Shown: piece after piece, positions 19,180 through 28,099 of the stretch
Layout of the letters: the number at the start of each line of letters is the position of its first letter
How positions within the stretch are numbered: position 1 is the stretch's first letter
Source: Streptococcus infantis
Lineage (GTDB): Bacteria > Bacillota > Bacilli > Lactobacillales > Streptococcaceae
NCBI RefSeq assembly: GCF_018499575.1
Contig: NZ_JAHDAP010000001.1
Span: 930,001 to 994,000 of the forward strand
Length of the DNA: 64,000 nucleotides
Direction: 5' to 3'
The notes under the pieces: model-generated
Told to the model about the DNA's origin: nothing
Databases searched by the model: none
What the model saw: the letters and a program-made list of their open reading frames with translations, nothing else
Program-made: the position numbers and the translations under genes

Positions 19180-20226
19180 TTATTTAAACTGTTCTGAAAA
19201 GCGGACATCGCCTTGGTAGAAGCCACGGATATCGTTGATTCCGTAACGGAGCATGGCTACACGCTCTTGTCCAAGACCAAAGGCAAATCCAGAGTAAACA
19301 GTCGCATCGATACCACTCATTTCAAGGACACGTGGGTGAACCATACCTGCACCCATAATCTCGATCCAACCAGTTTTCTTACATACGTTACAGCCTTCTC
19401 CACCACACTTGAAGCAAGAAACATCCACCTCAACAGATGGCTCTGTGAATGGGAAATAAGATGGACGAAGACGGATTTGACGCTCTTCACCGAACATCTT
19501 TTGCACAATCAACTGAAGCGTTCCTTGAAGGTCAGCCATAGAGATATTTTTCCCTACAACCAAACCTTCGATTTGGTGAAATTGGTGACTGTGGGTTGCA
19601 TCGTCCGTATCACGACGGAATACACGTCCTGGAGAGATCATCTTCAAAGGACCTTTAGAAAAATCATGGGCATCCATAGCACGCGCCTGAACTGGAGACG
19701 TGTGCGTACGAAGCAAGATTTCTTCAGTGATATAGAAAGTATCTTGCATATCACGGGCTGGGTGATCTTTTGGAAGGTTCATACGTTCAAAGTTATAGTA
19801 GTCTTGCTCAACTTCAAATCCATCCACGACTTGGTAACCCATTCCGATGAAAATATCTTCGATTTCTTCACTGGTTTGTGTGAGAACGTGACGGTGACCA
19901 GTCGCAACTGGGCGACCTGGAAGCGTCACATCGATGCTCTCGCTGGCAAGTTGTGCTTCCACTTTCTTTTCTTCCAAGAGCTTAGCTGTTTCTTCAAAGG
20001 CAGCTGTCAAAACATCACGTGCTTCATTAACGTGTTTTCCGATAACAGGGCGCATTTCAGCTGAAACATCTTTCATCCCTTTAAGAATTTCAGTAAGAGA
20101 ACCTTTTTTACCAAGGACAGAGACGCGCAATTCTTGCATTTCTTTTTCATTTTCAGCAGTAATCTGCTTCAAGCTTGCTAGCGTCTCTTCACGAAGCGCT
20201 TTTAATTGTTCTTCAATAGTTGACAT
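19180..20226 (-). CDS. pheS: Phenylalanyl-tRNA synthetase alpha subunit
   Basis: Carries the phenylalanine activation site. The 348-residue protein has an N-terminal coiled-coil arm (about 1-85) and a class II core: motif 2 [19 protein letters not shown] (about 200-218) and motif 3 [18 protein letters not shown]. Cys residues in [17 protein letters not shown] form a small metal-binding-like loop found in some bacterial PheS. The start at 20226 is chosen because TGGAGG lies just upstream and the protein then begins MSTIEEQ; the longer frame upstream is T-box leader. Controlled by the T-box. Confidence 0.96.
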   Translation of the reverse strand: MSTIEEQLKALREETLASLKQITAENEKEMQELRVSVLGKKGSLTEILKGMKDVSAEMRPVIGKHVNEARDVLTAAFEETAKLLEEKKVEAQLASESIDVTLPGRPVATGHRHVLTQTSEEIEDIFIGMGYQVVDGFEVEQDYYNFERMNLPKDHPARDMQDTFYITEEILLRTHTSPVQARAMDAHDFSKGPLKMISPGRVFRRDTDDATHSHQFHQIEGLVVGKNISMADLQGTLQLIVQKMFGEERQIRLRPSYFPFTEPSVEVDVSCFKCGGEGCNVCKKTGWIEIMGAGMVHPRVLEMSGIDATVYSGFAFGLGQERVAMLRYGINDIRGFYQGDVRFSEQFK

Positions 20227-20271
20227 AATTCCTCCATCAGTCTCTCGTAGATAAAAAGAAAACCACATGCC

Positions 20272-20490
20272 AAAAACTCCACTCGGAGCGTTGACACGCG
20301 GTACCATCCGTTTTTATCTGACAAGTCAGACCTTTATTTCTGAATCCATAGGCAAGTGAATTCACCCAGCTTTCATATAGAGAGCTTTCAGTCACGGCTC
20401 TCCTCCCTGATATACTTCTCCTGAGATACTAGTCTTGCAGATTCCTATTTAATTAATATTCATTTTATCAAATTTCAAACATTCTTGCAA
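20272..20490 (-). promoter_or_regulatory. Phenylalanine T-box riboswitch leader of pheS with promoter
   Basis: Promoter TTGCAA (20485-20490), 17-nt spacer, TAAAAT (20462-20467). The leader folds into a stem I holding GTGAATTCAC, where the TTC at 20360-20358 is the likely Phe specifier codon. The conserved T-box core TGGTACCGCG lies at 20306-20297, followed by a terminator stem (GCTCC/GGAGT, then T residues, 20272-20290) that would compete with the antiterminator. Uncharged tRNA-Phe should pair with the T-box and allow read-through into pheS. Confidence 0.92.
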
Positions 20491-20502
20491 GATGTTTTAC
20501 GA

Positions 20503-21219
20503 CTAATCAACATAGTCCCCACCTTCAAAGCCATAATACTCTTCTAAACTGAGGCCACTTGCAGCAATTTCTTTGGCTTCTTTTCCGACATAACGAAGGT
20601 GCCATTCTTCAGCCATATAGCCTGTTTCTTTTTCCTTACCTTTGAGGTAACGAACGACAAAGCCATAGTCAGCAGCATGATCTAAGAGCCATTGGGCTGC
20701 CTTTTCTTCAGTGACTAGATCTCCATTTGTTCCAATAAGGTCAAAAGCCAGTCCAGTTTGGTGTTCACTATAACCTGGTCTTGCTGAATAGCGATCAGCT
20801 TCAGCCTTGCCATCTTTATTTACATAATCTTGGTAAAGTTGAGTTTGAGTTTCATAACTTCTAAAACCACTATAGTGGTCGCTAATTGGAAAACCTGCTT
20901 CCTGCATTCCTTTAATGAGTTTCATCAGCTGAGCTTTAGCTGTAGGATTTTCTCCAGGATTATAGTCTTTGGACATAGGATAATGCTTATTCGCGACTAC
21001 AATCTCATCGTACTTCCCTTGAATGCTGTAGTGATCTCCTTTGTCAACCACTTCTGCTTTCTTTTGACTAGCGTCCTGAGATTGACTGCCGACAGTTCCT
21101 TCTTGTACAGTTGATTGCTCTGAAGAAGCTTTTGAGTCAGAAGTCGCCGATTTTTCTTGTGAACAAGCTGCCAATGTCAAGGCTAGAAATCCTGATAATA
21201 CAAGGTATCTTTTTTTCAT
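20503..21219 (-). CDS. dacB: L,D-carboxypeptidase DacB/LdcB lipoprotein
   Basis: Removes the terminal D-Ala from peptidoglycan tetrapeptides. The 238-residue precursor has a lipoprotein signal with lipobox LAAC (Cys19), a Ser/Gln-rich linker to about residue 60, and an M15 (VanY-type) zinc peptidase domain: zinc ligands His153 and Asp160 in SEHQTGLAFD and His207 in EEWH, with catalytic Glu204 or Glu205. It acts on the outer membrane face. It starts 3 nt after the HIT gene, in the pepA-HIT-dacB run. Confidence 0.9.
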   Translation of the reverse strand: MKKRYLVLSGFLALTLAACSQEKSATSDSKASSEQSTVQEGTVGSQSQDASQKKAEVVDKGDHYSIQGKYDEIVVANKHYPMSKDYNPGENPTAKAQLMKLIKGMQEAGFPISDHYSGFRSYETQTQLYQDYVNKDGKAEADRYSARPGYSEHQTGLAFDLIGTNGDLVTEEKAAQWLLDHAADYGFVVRYLKGKEKETGYMAEEWHLRYVGKEAKEIAASGLSLEEYYGFEGGDYVD

Positions 21220-21222
21220 TCT

Positions 21223-21693
21223 TTATCCTTTCATCTCTATCATTTGGTCTAAAGTATCAGATAAGGTAGCAATCAAACCTTCTAATTTGCTTCCCTTAAC
21301 CTGATATTCTTCAGCAACCATTTCATCCCATGGAACCCACCAAACTGGACCACGACCATTAAGACCGTGTCCCTTCATATCACCCTCTCGTCTCGGAAAA
21401 ATATGCCAGTGGGCATGTGCATCTCCATTTCCTAACAACTCTACATTCATCTTTTCAGCAGAAAAAGCTTTAGAAACAGCTTCCTGCACCAGACTCATTT
21501 CCTCTAAAAATTGAAGTCTGACACTTGGATCTAGATGATGTAATTCTGTGACATGTTCTTTGGCTAAGAATAAAGTGTAGCCTTCAAAATACTGGTGGTC
21601 TCCGATGACAACATAGCCTGTTTCCAGTTCTTTTACAAAGTAGGGATTATCACCAGATTTTATTAGATCAATTCGTTGACAAATCAAACACAT
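21223..21693 (-). CDS. HIT family nucleotide-binding protein
   Basis: A 156-residue histidine-triad protein; HAHWHIF is the triad with the central His as nucleophile. Family members hydrolyse dinucleoside polyphosphates or nucleotide-amides. The N-terminal CLICQRI motif resembles half of a metal site. The ATG at 21693 is chosen: it lies one base past the pepA stop, with GGTGGA as ribosome site inside pepA; the GTG 18 nt upstream is less well placed. WWVPW near the C-terminus is an unusual tryptophan-rich stretch. Substrate unknown. Confidence 0.88.
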   Translation of the reverse strand: MCLICQRIDLIKSGDNPYFVKELETGYVVIGDHQYFEGYTLFLAKEHVTELHHLDPSVRLQFLEEMSLVQEAVSKAFSAEKMNVELLGNGDAHAHWHIFPRREGDMKGHGLNGRGPVWWVPWDEMVAEEYQVKGSKLEGLIATLSDTLDQMIEMKG

Positions 21694-21694
21694 A

Positions 21695-22732
21695 TCAGTC
21701 CACCAAGTCACTCTTTAGATAAGCGTCTACCATGCGTTCAGTTGCTACGACAGAATCGATATGGGTGCGTTCGTATGAATGGCTAGATTCAATCCCAGCT
21801 CCGAGAAGAGCGTGTTTGACTTCTGCTCCAGCTGACATAGCTGCAGAAGCATCCGAACCGTAAAATGGATAGATATCTAATTTAAATGGAATGTCTTGGT
21901 CTTTTGCTAAGGCAACCAAATGTTGACGGAATTCATAGTGGTAAGGGCCTGAAGCATCTTTGACACAGATAGACACTGTGTATTCATCCGTCTGCTGGTC
22001 ATCTCCCATTGCTCCCATATCTACTGCTAGATATTCGACAACTTGACTAGGAATACTTGAGTTAGCACCATGCCCCACTTCCTCAAAGACTGAAAAAGCA
22101 AAATGTGTAGTGACAGGAAGTTCAACTCCTTCTTCTTTGTAGACCTTAAGGAGATTGAGAAGGATAGCTGCACTGACCTTATCATCCAAATGACGCGATT
22201 TGATAAATCCTGTCTCAGTTACGACAGTTCGTGGATCAAAGCTGATAAAGTCACCAACCTCAATACCAAGTGCGCGTGTTTCTTTTTCATTGGTCACTTT
22301 TTCATCCAAACGAACTTCCATATTGTCTTGCGTACGTTCAGCAGTTCCAGCGTCCTTGTAGACATGGCAAGAAGTCTGGTGGATCAAGATGGTACCTGAA
22401 ACAGTTTTCCCTGTACTTGCTACATGAACCGTACAGTTTTCTCCTTCAATCATATTCCAAGGATAGCCACCGATACGGTCCATTTTGAGACGACCGTCTG
22501 GTTTAACAGCACGAACAATAGCCCCCAAGGTATCCACATGGGCAGTTACATAACGTTGTTTGTCATCATTTTTACCTTTAACAGTGACATTAACACCACC
22601 TTTAGCAGTGCGAATTGGTTGATAACCTAGTCTTTCAAGAGTCTCAACTAAATAATTCGTAATTTCACGTGTGAAACCAGTTGGGGATGCGATAGCAGTT
22701 AGTTCTTTAATATATTCTACAGTTTGATTCAT
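21695..22732 (-). CDS. pepA: Glutamyl aminopeptidase, M42 family
   Basis: A 345-residue co-catalytic metallopeptidase that removes N-terminal Glu or Asp from peptides in the cytoplasm. Metal ligands are visible in TAHVDTLG (His, Asp), HLDDKVS, the catalytic Glu pair in FEEVGHGA, AVDMGAM and the late SSHSYERTH. The start at 22732 follows AGAGGTGAAG; an ATG 21 nt upstream is rejected. The promoter has TATAAT about 24 nt before the ribosome site. First gene of a probable pepA-HIT-dacB operon. The family also contains proteins annotated as endoglucanases, but the peptidase ligands are intact. Confidence 0.92.
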   Translation of the reverse strand: MNQTVEYIKELTAIASPTGFTREITNYLVETLERLGYQPIRTAKGGVNVTVKGKNDDKQRYVTAHVDTLGAIVRAVKPDGRLKMDRIGGYPWNMIEGENCTVHVASTGKTVSGTILIHQTSCHVYKDAGTAERTQDNMEVRLDEKVTNEKETRALGIEVGDFISFDPRTVVTETGFIKSRHLDDKVSAAILLNLLKVYKEEGVELPVTTHFAFSVFEEVGHGANSSIPSQVVEYLAVDMGAMGDDQQTDEYTVSICVKDASGPYHYEFRQHLVALAKDQDIPFKLDIYPFYGSDASAAMSAGAEVKHALLGAGIESSHSYERTHIDSVVATERMVDAYLKSDLVD

Positions 22733-22804
22733 TTCTTCACCTCTTGCTACCATTATATCACTTTTCCCATTTTAGTATGTGCAAAAAGGAAAAACGATTA
22801 TACT

Positions 22805-22833
22805 TTGATTGCAAAAGTATTTTATGGTATAAT
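22805..22833 (+). promoter_or_regulatory. Promoter of the DUF1307 lipoprotein gene
   Basis: TTGATT, 17-nt spacer ending TATGG, TATAAT: -35, extended -10 and -10 are all recognisable, 33 nt before the start codon. Confidence 0.8.
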
Positions 22834-22865
22834 GAAAAAAAGTTCTTATGATGAAAGGAAATAAT

Positions 22866-23402
22866 ATGAACAAATATTTTAAAACGACACTTCTCTTAGC
22901 CTTACCGTTGGCATTCTTGTTGGGATGTTCAAAACAAGCATCAACAACTTCGAACTCTTCAAAAGCAGAGACAACTGAGGTAAAAAATACTGAAGCTGAA
23001 ACAACTGAAAAGAAATCCGAACTAAAAACTGTTACTTTTGTAAATGACTCTCAGCCAGGCATCCAGTCAACATTGACCTATACAGTTGACGGTGATAACG
23101 TTGTGAAACAAACCGCTCATAACGTTGCTGATCCTGAAGCCCTAAACAATAATGCAGATGATTTAAAAAACCTAATTGAAGAAACCTACAAAGGATACAA
23201 AGGACTCAAAGGTGTTACTTTATCAGTCGAGATTAAAGACGGTAAAGTCGTTCAAGACCTTGAAATCGACCTTTCAGTTGCAAGTATAGACGAACTTAGA
23301 AAAGCTTTACCAGAAGAATACTCAGGCGTTGGAAAAAATGTAAGTTTTAAAGCCTCTAAGAAAATGTTAACAGAACATGGTTATAAAGAACAAACGAACT
23401 AA
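22866..23402 (+). CDS. DUF1307 family lipoprotein
   Basis: A 178-residue precursor with a signal peptide and lipobox LLGC, then a Ser/Thr/Glu-rich linker and one globular domain of about 120 residues with the FVNDSQPGIQSTLTYTVDGD opening of DUF1307 (YehR-like) proteins. Role unknown; it should be anchored on the outer membrane surface. The ATG at 22866 is chosen over one 18 nt upstream because AAAGGA is at the correct distance only for it. It has its own promoter and terminator. Confidence 0.8.
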   Translation: MNKYFKTTLLLALPLAFLLGCSKQASTTSNSSKAETTEVKNTEAETTEKKSELKTVTFVNDSQPGIQSTLTYTVDGDNVVKQTAHNVADPEALNNNADDLKNLIEETYKGYKGLKGVTLSVEIKDGKVVQDLEIDLSVASIDELRKALPEEYSGVGKNVSFKASKKMLTEHGYKEQTN

Positions 23403-23411
23403 GAGGAATTG

Positions 23412-23443
23412 AAAAAACCTTGGCATAAGCCAAGGTTTTTTTA
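23412..23443. terminator. Bidirectional terminator between the lipoprotein gene and brnQ
   Basis: AAAAAACCTTGGC/GCCAAGGTTTTTTT with a 4-nt loop; A and T tracts on both sides. Confidence 0.9.
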
Positions 23444-24766
23444 TTCCATCTCAAAAGGTTCACTCTTTTGCTTATTTGGAAGAACAAGAGATAGTAAGAT
23501 TCCAACAATCGCTGGCACTAACCACGGCAATGAAGCCTTAGCAAATGGCAAAACGTTCACGATGTTTGCAAGGACCTCAATCTTAAATGTAGATCCTAAA
23601 ACACTTGCAATGGCAATAGCTGTAACAATAGCAACAGTTAGTTGCATGCCTGGTTTAGAAAGAGCGAAAAACTTGTTCACAATCACAATCATGACAATGG
23701 CCATCGTGATAGGATATAAGACAACAAGAACAGGAACAGAGTACTTGATAATGGCACTCAAACCAAGATTTGCGATGGCAAAACCAATCAAGGTAAAGAC
23801 GGTCGCATAAACTTTATAGCTGATTTGTGGGAAGCGTCCATTAAAGAACTCAGCAGTCGATACAATCAACCCTACAGTCGTTGTAAAACAAGTAACGGTT
23901 ACCATAGCTGCAAGGAAAATCTGAGCAGTAGAACCAAAGATTTCTTGGGTCGCTTGCGACAAGATATAAACTCCTGGAGTCCCACTCTTCATCGCTTCTT
24001 CTGTTACTGGGAAGTGATTTCCAAGGAAACCTAAGCCGATGTAAAGGGCACTAAATCCAATTGCAACGACAATTCCGACTACCCAAATAGTTGAAATATA
24101 TTCTTTTTTACTTGAAAATCCAAGTTGTTTCATGGTTTGAACCGCGATTACACTGAAGGCAACAGAAGCAAGAGCATCTAGAGTGTTATATCCTTCAAGG
24201 AATCCTGCTCCAAATGCTGAAGCCTGATAAGCTCCTGAAGCCACTTGTGGTGCATTTCCACCATATTTAAAGGCCCCAAGGATGACGAGAACAACGATTA
24301 AGAGGGCAAAAACTGGCGTCAAGACACGACCGATACGATCCAAAATCTTTGAAGGATTCAGCGAAATGAGATAGGCTGCAACAAAGTAAAGAACCGTAAA
24401 AATTATCAAACCTAGACTTTTATCTGCTTGATCCAAAAGTGGACTTATCCCAACTTCAAACGATGTTGTTGCTGTACGCGGAATCGCAAAGAATGGACCA
24501 ATCGACAAGTACAAGGCTGCTAGATAAACTGTCGCAAACCATGGGGAAATTTTCTTAGAAATTTCATAGATATAACCCTTTGGATTCAGGGTCCCGATAA
24601 TCAAGGTTAAGACGGCAATCCCGACACCCGAAAATACAAATCCTGCAATGGCAGGGAGGAAGTTACCTCCAGACTGTGCACCCAGAGTTGGAGGGAAAAT
24701 CAAGTTACCTGCTCCAAAAAATATTCCAAACAGGAGCAATCCTGTTAAAGCACCTTTTTTAGCCAT
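23441..24766 (-). CDS. brnQ: Branched-chain amino acid transporter BrnQ
   Basis: A 441-residue carrier with about 12 membrane helices that imports leucine, isoleucine and valine with Na+ or H+. The opening GLLLFGIFFGAGNLIFPPTLG is the family signature around the unwound first helix. AAGGAG precedes the ATG. A TATACT extended -10 lies at 24799-24804 and a CodY-like box at 24857-24871 farther upstream, consistent with repression when branched-chain amino acids are plentiful. It is the only transporter of this type here. Confidence 0.92.
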   Translation of the reverse strand: MAKKGALTGLLLFGIFFGAGNLIFPPTLGAQSGGNFLPAIAGFVFSGVGIAVLTLIIGTLNPKGYIYEISKKISPWFATVYLAALYLSIGPFFAIPRTATTSFEVGISPLLDQADKSLGLIIFTVLYFVAAYLISLNPSKILDRIGRVLTPVFALLIVVLVILGAFKYGGNAPQVASGAYQASAFGAGFLEGYNTLDALASVAFSVIAVQTMKQLGFSSKKEYISTIWVVGIVVAIGFSALYIGLGFLGNHFPVTEEAMKSGTPGVYILSQATQEIFGSTAQIFLAAMVTVTCFTTTVGLIVSTAEFFNGRFPQISYKVYATVFTLIGFAIANLGLSAIIKYSVPVLVVLYPITMAIVMIVIVNKFFALSKPGMQLTVAIVTAIAIASVLGSTFKIEVLANIVNVLPFAKASLPWLVPAIVGILLSLVLPNKQKSEPFEME

Positions 24767-24856
24767 AAACTCTCCTTATAAAATTAAAATACTTTCTTAG
24801 TATAACATGTTTAAAGGCTTGAAAAGGCTATCTCGAAATAATTCTAAAATGTTTTC

Positions 24857-24871
24857 AATTTTCGGAATTTT
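24857..24871. promoter_or_regulatory. CodY-like box upstream of brnQ
   Basis: AATTTTCGGAATTTT matches 12 of 15 positions of the CodY consensus AATTTTCWGAAAATT. It lies about 50 bp upstream of the brnQ -10 (24799-24804). A branched-chain amino acid transporter is a typical CodY target, but the match alone is moderate. Confidence 0.5.
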
Positions 24872-24883
24872 AGTACAAAAACA

Positions 24884-24922
24884 TCCTTCGATTCCTTTCT
24901 CATTTGTAAAGGTCTCGAAGGA
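24884..24922 (-). terminator. Terminator of the rhodanese gene
   Basis: TCCTTCGA and TCGAAGGA form an 8-bp stem around a long, partly paired loop, followed by TGTTTTTG on the minus strand. Confidence 0.75.
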
Positions 24923-24930
24923 AATTTTTC

Positions 24931-25212
24931 TTATTCTAAGGCATCCATGCCACCTAGAACATTAATAACCTCATAGCCTTGTTCTGCTAAAAATTGACAA
25001 GCGCGTGCTGAACGCATTCCTGATTTACAAATCACGTAGTAAAGGTTATCCTTGTCTAGTTGTTTATAAGTATCAGCTAGTTGGCTGAGAGGGAAATTAC
25101 GAGCGCCTTCCAAGTGAAGAGTCTCAAATTCCTCTACTTCTCTCACATCTAATACAGAAAGCGACTCTTTCTGGTATAGTTGGTAAAAATCATTAAAAGT
25201 AATTTCTTTCAT
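24931..25212 (-). CDS. Single-domain rhodanese-like protein
   Basis: A 93-residue protein made only of a rhodanese domain; the active-site loop is CKSGMRS with the persulfide-forming Cys at about residue 62, preceded by LDVREVEEFETLHLEGARN. Such proteins move sulfane sulfur between partners in the cytoplasm. It starts 2 nt after the glycosylase gene and is last in a four-gene run (nitroreductase, pepV, glycosylase, rhodanese). Specific role unknown. Confidence 0.88.
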   Translation of the reverse strand: MKEITFNDFYQLYQKESLSVLDVREVEEFETLHLEGARNFPLSQLADTYKQLDKDNLYYVICKSGMRSARACQFLAEQGYEVINVLGGMDALE

Positions 25213-25214
25213 TT

Positions 25215-25799
25215 TTATTCTCCAAGAATTTTTTGAATTCTAGCTTTCAAGTCAGGTAAGACTTCTTCCTCAAACCACGGATTTTTCTTCATCCAGATTT
25301 GGTTACGAGGTGATGGGTGTACCAGAGGGAAATAATCTGGCAAATACTCTTTAAATCGATGGACACGATCTGTTACCTTTCCACTGACTTTCTCATGCAG
25401 ATAGTAAGCCTGAGCATACTGCCCAATCAAAAGTGTCAACTGAATATCTGGTAATTCTTTCAAAATTTTAGGGTGCCACTTTTCTGCAAAACCAGGTCTA
25501 GGTGGTAAGTCACCGGATTTCCCATGTCCTGGAAAGTAGAAATCCATGGGCATGACTGCAAAATAACCTGAATTGTAAAAGGTATCCTCATCCACACCCA
25601 ACCAATCTCGCAGGCGATCGCCACTTTTATCCTTCCAGTAAAGTCCTGCTTCTTGGGTTTTGAGTCCAGGTGCTTGTCCAATGATGTTGATACGAGCTGT
25701 CTTTGGGGCTGCAAATAGAGGTTCAATACCTTTCTCGGTATAACTGGCATTTTGTGGATCCGCCATGATGGCTTTCTTAATTCTTTCGATTTGAGACAT
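25215..25799 (-). CDS. Uracil-DNA glycosylase superfamily protein
   Basis: A 194-residue member of the UDG superfamily (PF03167), not the classical Ung. Motif 1 is IIGQAPGLKTQEAG and motif 2 is HPSPRNQ near residue 166; LRDWLGVD and YPLVHPSPRN are typical of the small uracil-DNA-glycosylase-family proteins of Firmicutes. Base specificity is unproven. The ATG at 25799 is preferred, with GGAGGG 6 nt upstream, over a longer frame. Part of the pepV run. Confidence 0.82.
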   Translation of the reverse strand: MSQIERIKKAIMADPQNASYTEKGIEPLFAAPKTARINIIGQAPGLKTQEAGLYWKDKSGDRLRDWLGVDEDTFYNSGYFAVMPMDFYFPGHGKSGDLPPRPGFAEKWHPKILKELPDIQLTLLIGQYAQAYYLHEKVSGKVTDRVHRFKEYLPDYFPLVHPSPRNQIWMKKNPWFEEEVLPDLKARIQKILGE

Positions 25800-25852
25800 C
25801 TGTTTTCCCTCCAAAAAGAAGTCCAAGCATACAATCTCAGACTTCTATAGCA

Positions 25853-27253
25853 TTATTTGATCAATTCGTAAATAGCTTCAGCATAGATGGCTGCTGCACG
25901 GAAGAGATCGTCCAAGGCGATAAATTCATTGGCTTGGTGCATAGTATCGATAGAGTCTGGGAACATAGCTCCATAGGCTACACCACGTTCCAAGAGACGA
26001 CCAAAGGTTCCGCCCCCGATGACTTGTTCATGCCCTTGAAGACCTGTTTGTTTTTCATACACGCTCAACAAGGTTTGGACAAGTGGATCTTCCATTGGTA
26101 CATAGTGAGGTGTATGTCCGTGTTCTGACAAGCTCACTGAAGCAACAGGCAAGTTTTCAAGAACTGACTTGATTTGCTCTGGGTTTGTTCCTTTTGGATA
26201 ACGGAAGTTGAGGGCAATGGTATTGTCATCACTTGCTTCGTCAAAGCGGAAGACACCAGCATTCATAGAAAGGGCACCCATCTTTTCATCCACATGAGCA
26301 ACTTTCAAGTTCTTCCCTTCGTGGTCATTCAAGAGAATCTTACCAGCAATGTCAAGGTAGTCTTTTGCAGGCCCTTCAAAGGCAAACTGGCTAAGGAAGA
26401 GAGCAAGGTAAGTCGCACCATTGACACCTGAAGCAGGCATAGCACCGTGAGCAGATTTACCGATAATTGTAACCTTGTACTTGCCGTTCTCTTCTTGAAT
26501 TTCTCCTCTAAGCTTGTGCTCTGCAACAAAGGCATCTAGTTTCGCTTGCAAATCAGCCAAGTCTCCTGAAACGACTGCTGTTGCTGACTCAGGGACCATA
26601 TTTTCACGCAAACCACCTGTGAAGCTGCGAAGACGAGCTGCACCTGTATTTTCACCGGCAAAATGGAGGTATTCTGTGATATTCCCTTTTTCACCATTAA
26701 TGATTGGGAATTCAGCATCTGGAGAGAAACCAAAGTCTGGCTTCGCAAGTCCTACATGTTCAAAGTAGTAGTCCATGTCTGCCCAACCTGATTCTTCATC
26801 CGTTCCGACAATAAAGCGAACTTTTTTAGAAGTTGGAAGGCCAAGTTCCTTGATGATTTTCAAACCATAGTAACATGCTGTAGTTGGTCCCTTGTCATCT
26901 GACGCTCCACGAGCATAGAGACGGCCATCTTTGATAGTTGGAGTGTATGGATCAGTGTCCCAACCGCTACCTGCTGGTACTACGTCCATATGGGCAAAGA
27001 TTCCAAGAACTTCTTCCCCTTGACCAAACTCAAAATGTCCTGCATAGTTGTCGACATTTTTTGTTGGATAACCATCACGGTCTGCGATTTCAAGGAATTT
27101 CTCCAAAGCTTTTACTGGACCAGGTCCAAATGGATGCTGAGCATCTGCCTTGCTGTCATCGCGTTCTGAATTAATTTCCAAAAGGCTAAACAAGTCAGCC
27201 AAGAGAGCTTCTTTGCGTTTTTCTACTTCTGCTGTAAAATCAATTGTTGTCAT
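25853..27253 (-). CDS. pepV: Dipeptidase PepV, M20 family
   Basis: A 466-residue zinc dipeptidase cleaving beta-Ala- and other dipeptides in the cytoplasm. Metal ligands and catalytic residues are in FAHMDVVPAG (His, Asp), GASDDKGP, GTDEESGW (catalytic Glu, then Glu ligand), SPDAEFP and the C-terminal GGGTFGRLLERG and MHQANEF segments. A lid domain occupies about residues 185-380. AGGAAG precedes the ATG, 9 nt after the nitroreductase stop. Confidence 0.93.
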   Translation of the reverse strand: MTTIDFTAEVEKRKEALLADLFSLLEINSERDDSKADAQHPFGPGPVKALEKFLEIADRDGYPTKNVDNYAGHFEFGQGEEVLGIFAHMDVVPAGSGWDTDPYTPTIKDGRLYARGASDDKGPTTACYYGLKIIKELGLPTSKKVRFIVGTDEESGWADMDYYFEHVGLAKPDFGFSPDAEFPIINGEKGNITEYLHFAGENTGAARLRSFTGGLRENMVPESATAVVSGDLADLQAKLDAFVAEHKLRGEIQEENGKYKVTIIGKSAHGAMPASGVNGATYLALFLSQFAFEGPAKDYLDIAGKILLNDHEGKNLKVAHVDEKMGALSMNAGVFRFDEASDDNTIALNFRYPKGTNPEQIKSVLENLPVASVSLSEHGHTPHYVPMEDPLVQTLLSVYEKQTGLQGHEQVIGGGTFGRLLERGVAYGAMFPDSIDTMHQANEFIALDDLFRAAAIYAEAIYELIK

Positions 27254-27262
27254 GTTTTCTTC

Positions 27263-27868
27263 CTATCTTTTTTCGATAATTTCATCTACTGGTAAGCGGT
27301 AGCTTGGTTCCAACTTCTCGTCTGTGTATCCTACTGTGATCAAGAGCTCTGGACGGAAGCGTTCTTCGATTTCCAAGACTTCATTGGCTTTTGATTTATC
27401 AAAACCAAGGATAATGTTTGAACCGATTCCCTGGTCAGTCAATGCAAGGACCAAGTTCATCGCAACCAATCCTGCATTAAGGGCTAAATAGTCACTAACT
27501 TGTTGTTCATTATAACGCGCAAACTCTGCTGGAAGATTTTTCATAAAGTACTGAAGCTGTTCTTCTGAGAAGTTCTTTGCTCCACCAACACGGGCAATCT
27601 TGCGAGCACGTTTAGCTAGGTCAGTATCTGTAAACAAGGCAATGGTTACAGGGGCAGTTGCGACTTGCTCAAAGTTTGAACCGTAAGCCAATTTTGCTAG
27701 TTCAGCATTTTTCTCCCGAACCACGACAAACTTCCAAGGCTGACTGTTGTGAGCGCTCGGTGCCAAGGTCGCGATTTCAATAGCTGTTCGAACATCCTTG
27801 GGATCAACAGGTTTATCAATAAAATGCTTAGTCGCATGACGTTTTTTATTTAACTCAAGAAATTTCAT
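27263..27868 (-). CDS. Nitroreductase family FMN oxidoreductase
   Basis: A 201-residue nitroreductase-fold flavoprotein. RHATKHF near the N-terminus and APSAHNSQPWKFVVV (about 35-49) bind FMN, and NLVLALTDQGIGSNIILGFD covers the cofactor. Substrates may be quinones, nitro compounds or flavins. The ATG at 27868 has AAGGAA 7 nt upstream; a TTG 6 nt earlier is rejected. TGTGGTAAAAT upstream is a probable extended -10. First gene of the run ending with the rhodanese gene. Confidence 0.88.
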   Translation of the reverse strand: MKFLELNKKRHATKHFIDKPVDPKDVRTAIEIATLAPSAHNSQPWKFVVVREKNAELAKLAYGSNFEQVATAPVTIALFTDTDLAKRARKIARVGGAKNFSEEQLQYFMKNLPAEFARYNEQQVSDYLALNAGLVAMNLVLALTDQGIGSNIILGFDKSKANEVLEIEERFRPELLITVGYTDEKLEPSYRLPVDEIIEKR

Positions 27869-27983
27869 AAGCAAGTTCCTTTTCTATTTCTACTGCTTCC
27901 ATTTTACCACATTCTGAAAGAGCTTGCAGAGATTTTTCATTCGTGAACTAAATTATCTTTTTCTGATTTGAGTTGACTTTTAG

Positions 27984-28011
27984 ATGACAAATTCAAACTG
28001 GAAATTATAAT
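27984..28011 (+). promoter_or_regulatory. Candidate promoter of the amino acid-binding lipoprotein gene
   Basis: ATGACA, 16-nt spacer, TATAAT on the + strand, about 80 nt upstream of the ATG. Confidence 0.5.
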
Positions 28012-28099
28012 ATTTTTCTATCGCCTCTATAAAAAATATATATTGGATATTTGATTGATTGTCTGGTAAGCTAGATACCATTAAGTAAAGGAGACTCTT

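Noticed and set aside
19213..20064. A 283-codon + strand frame opposite pheS
   Set aside because: It mirrors the codon structure of pheS, has no ribosome site and an implausible His/Thr-rich composition; a shadow frame of a conserved gene.
20227..20307. N-terminal extension of PheS by 27 residues
   Set aside because: The extra codons fall in the T-box leader and terminator; the ATG at 20226 has a proper ribosome site.
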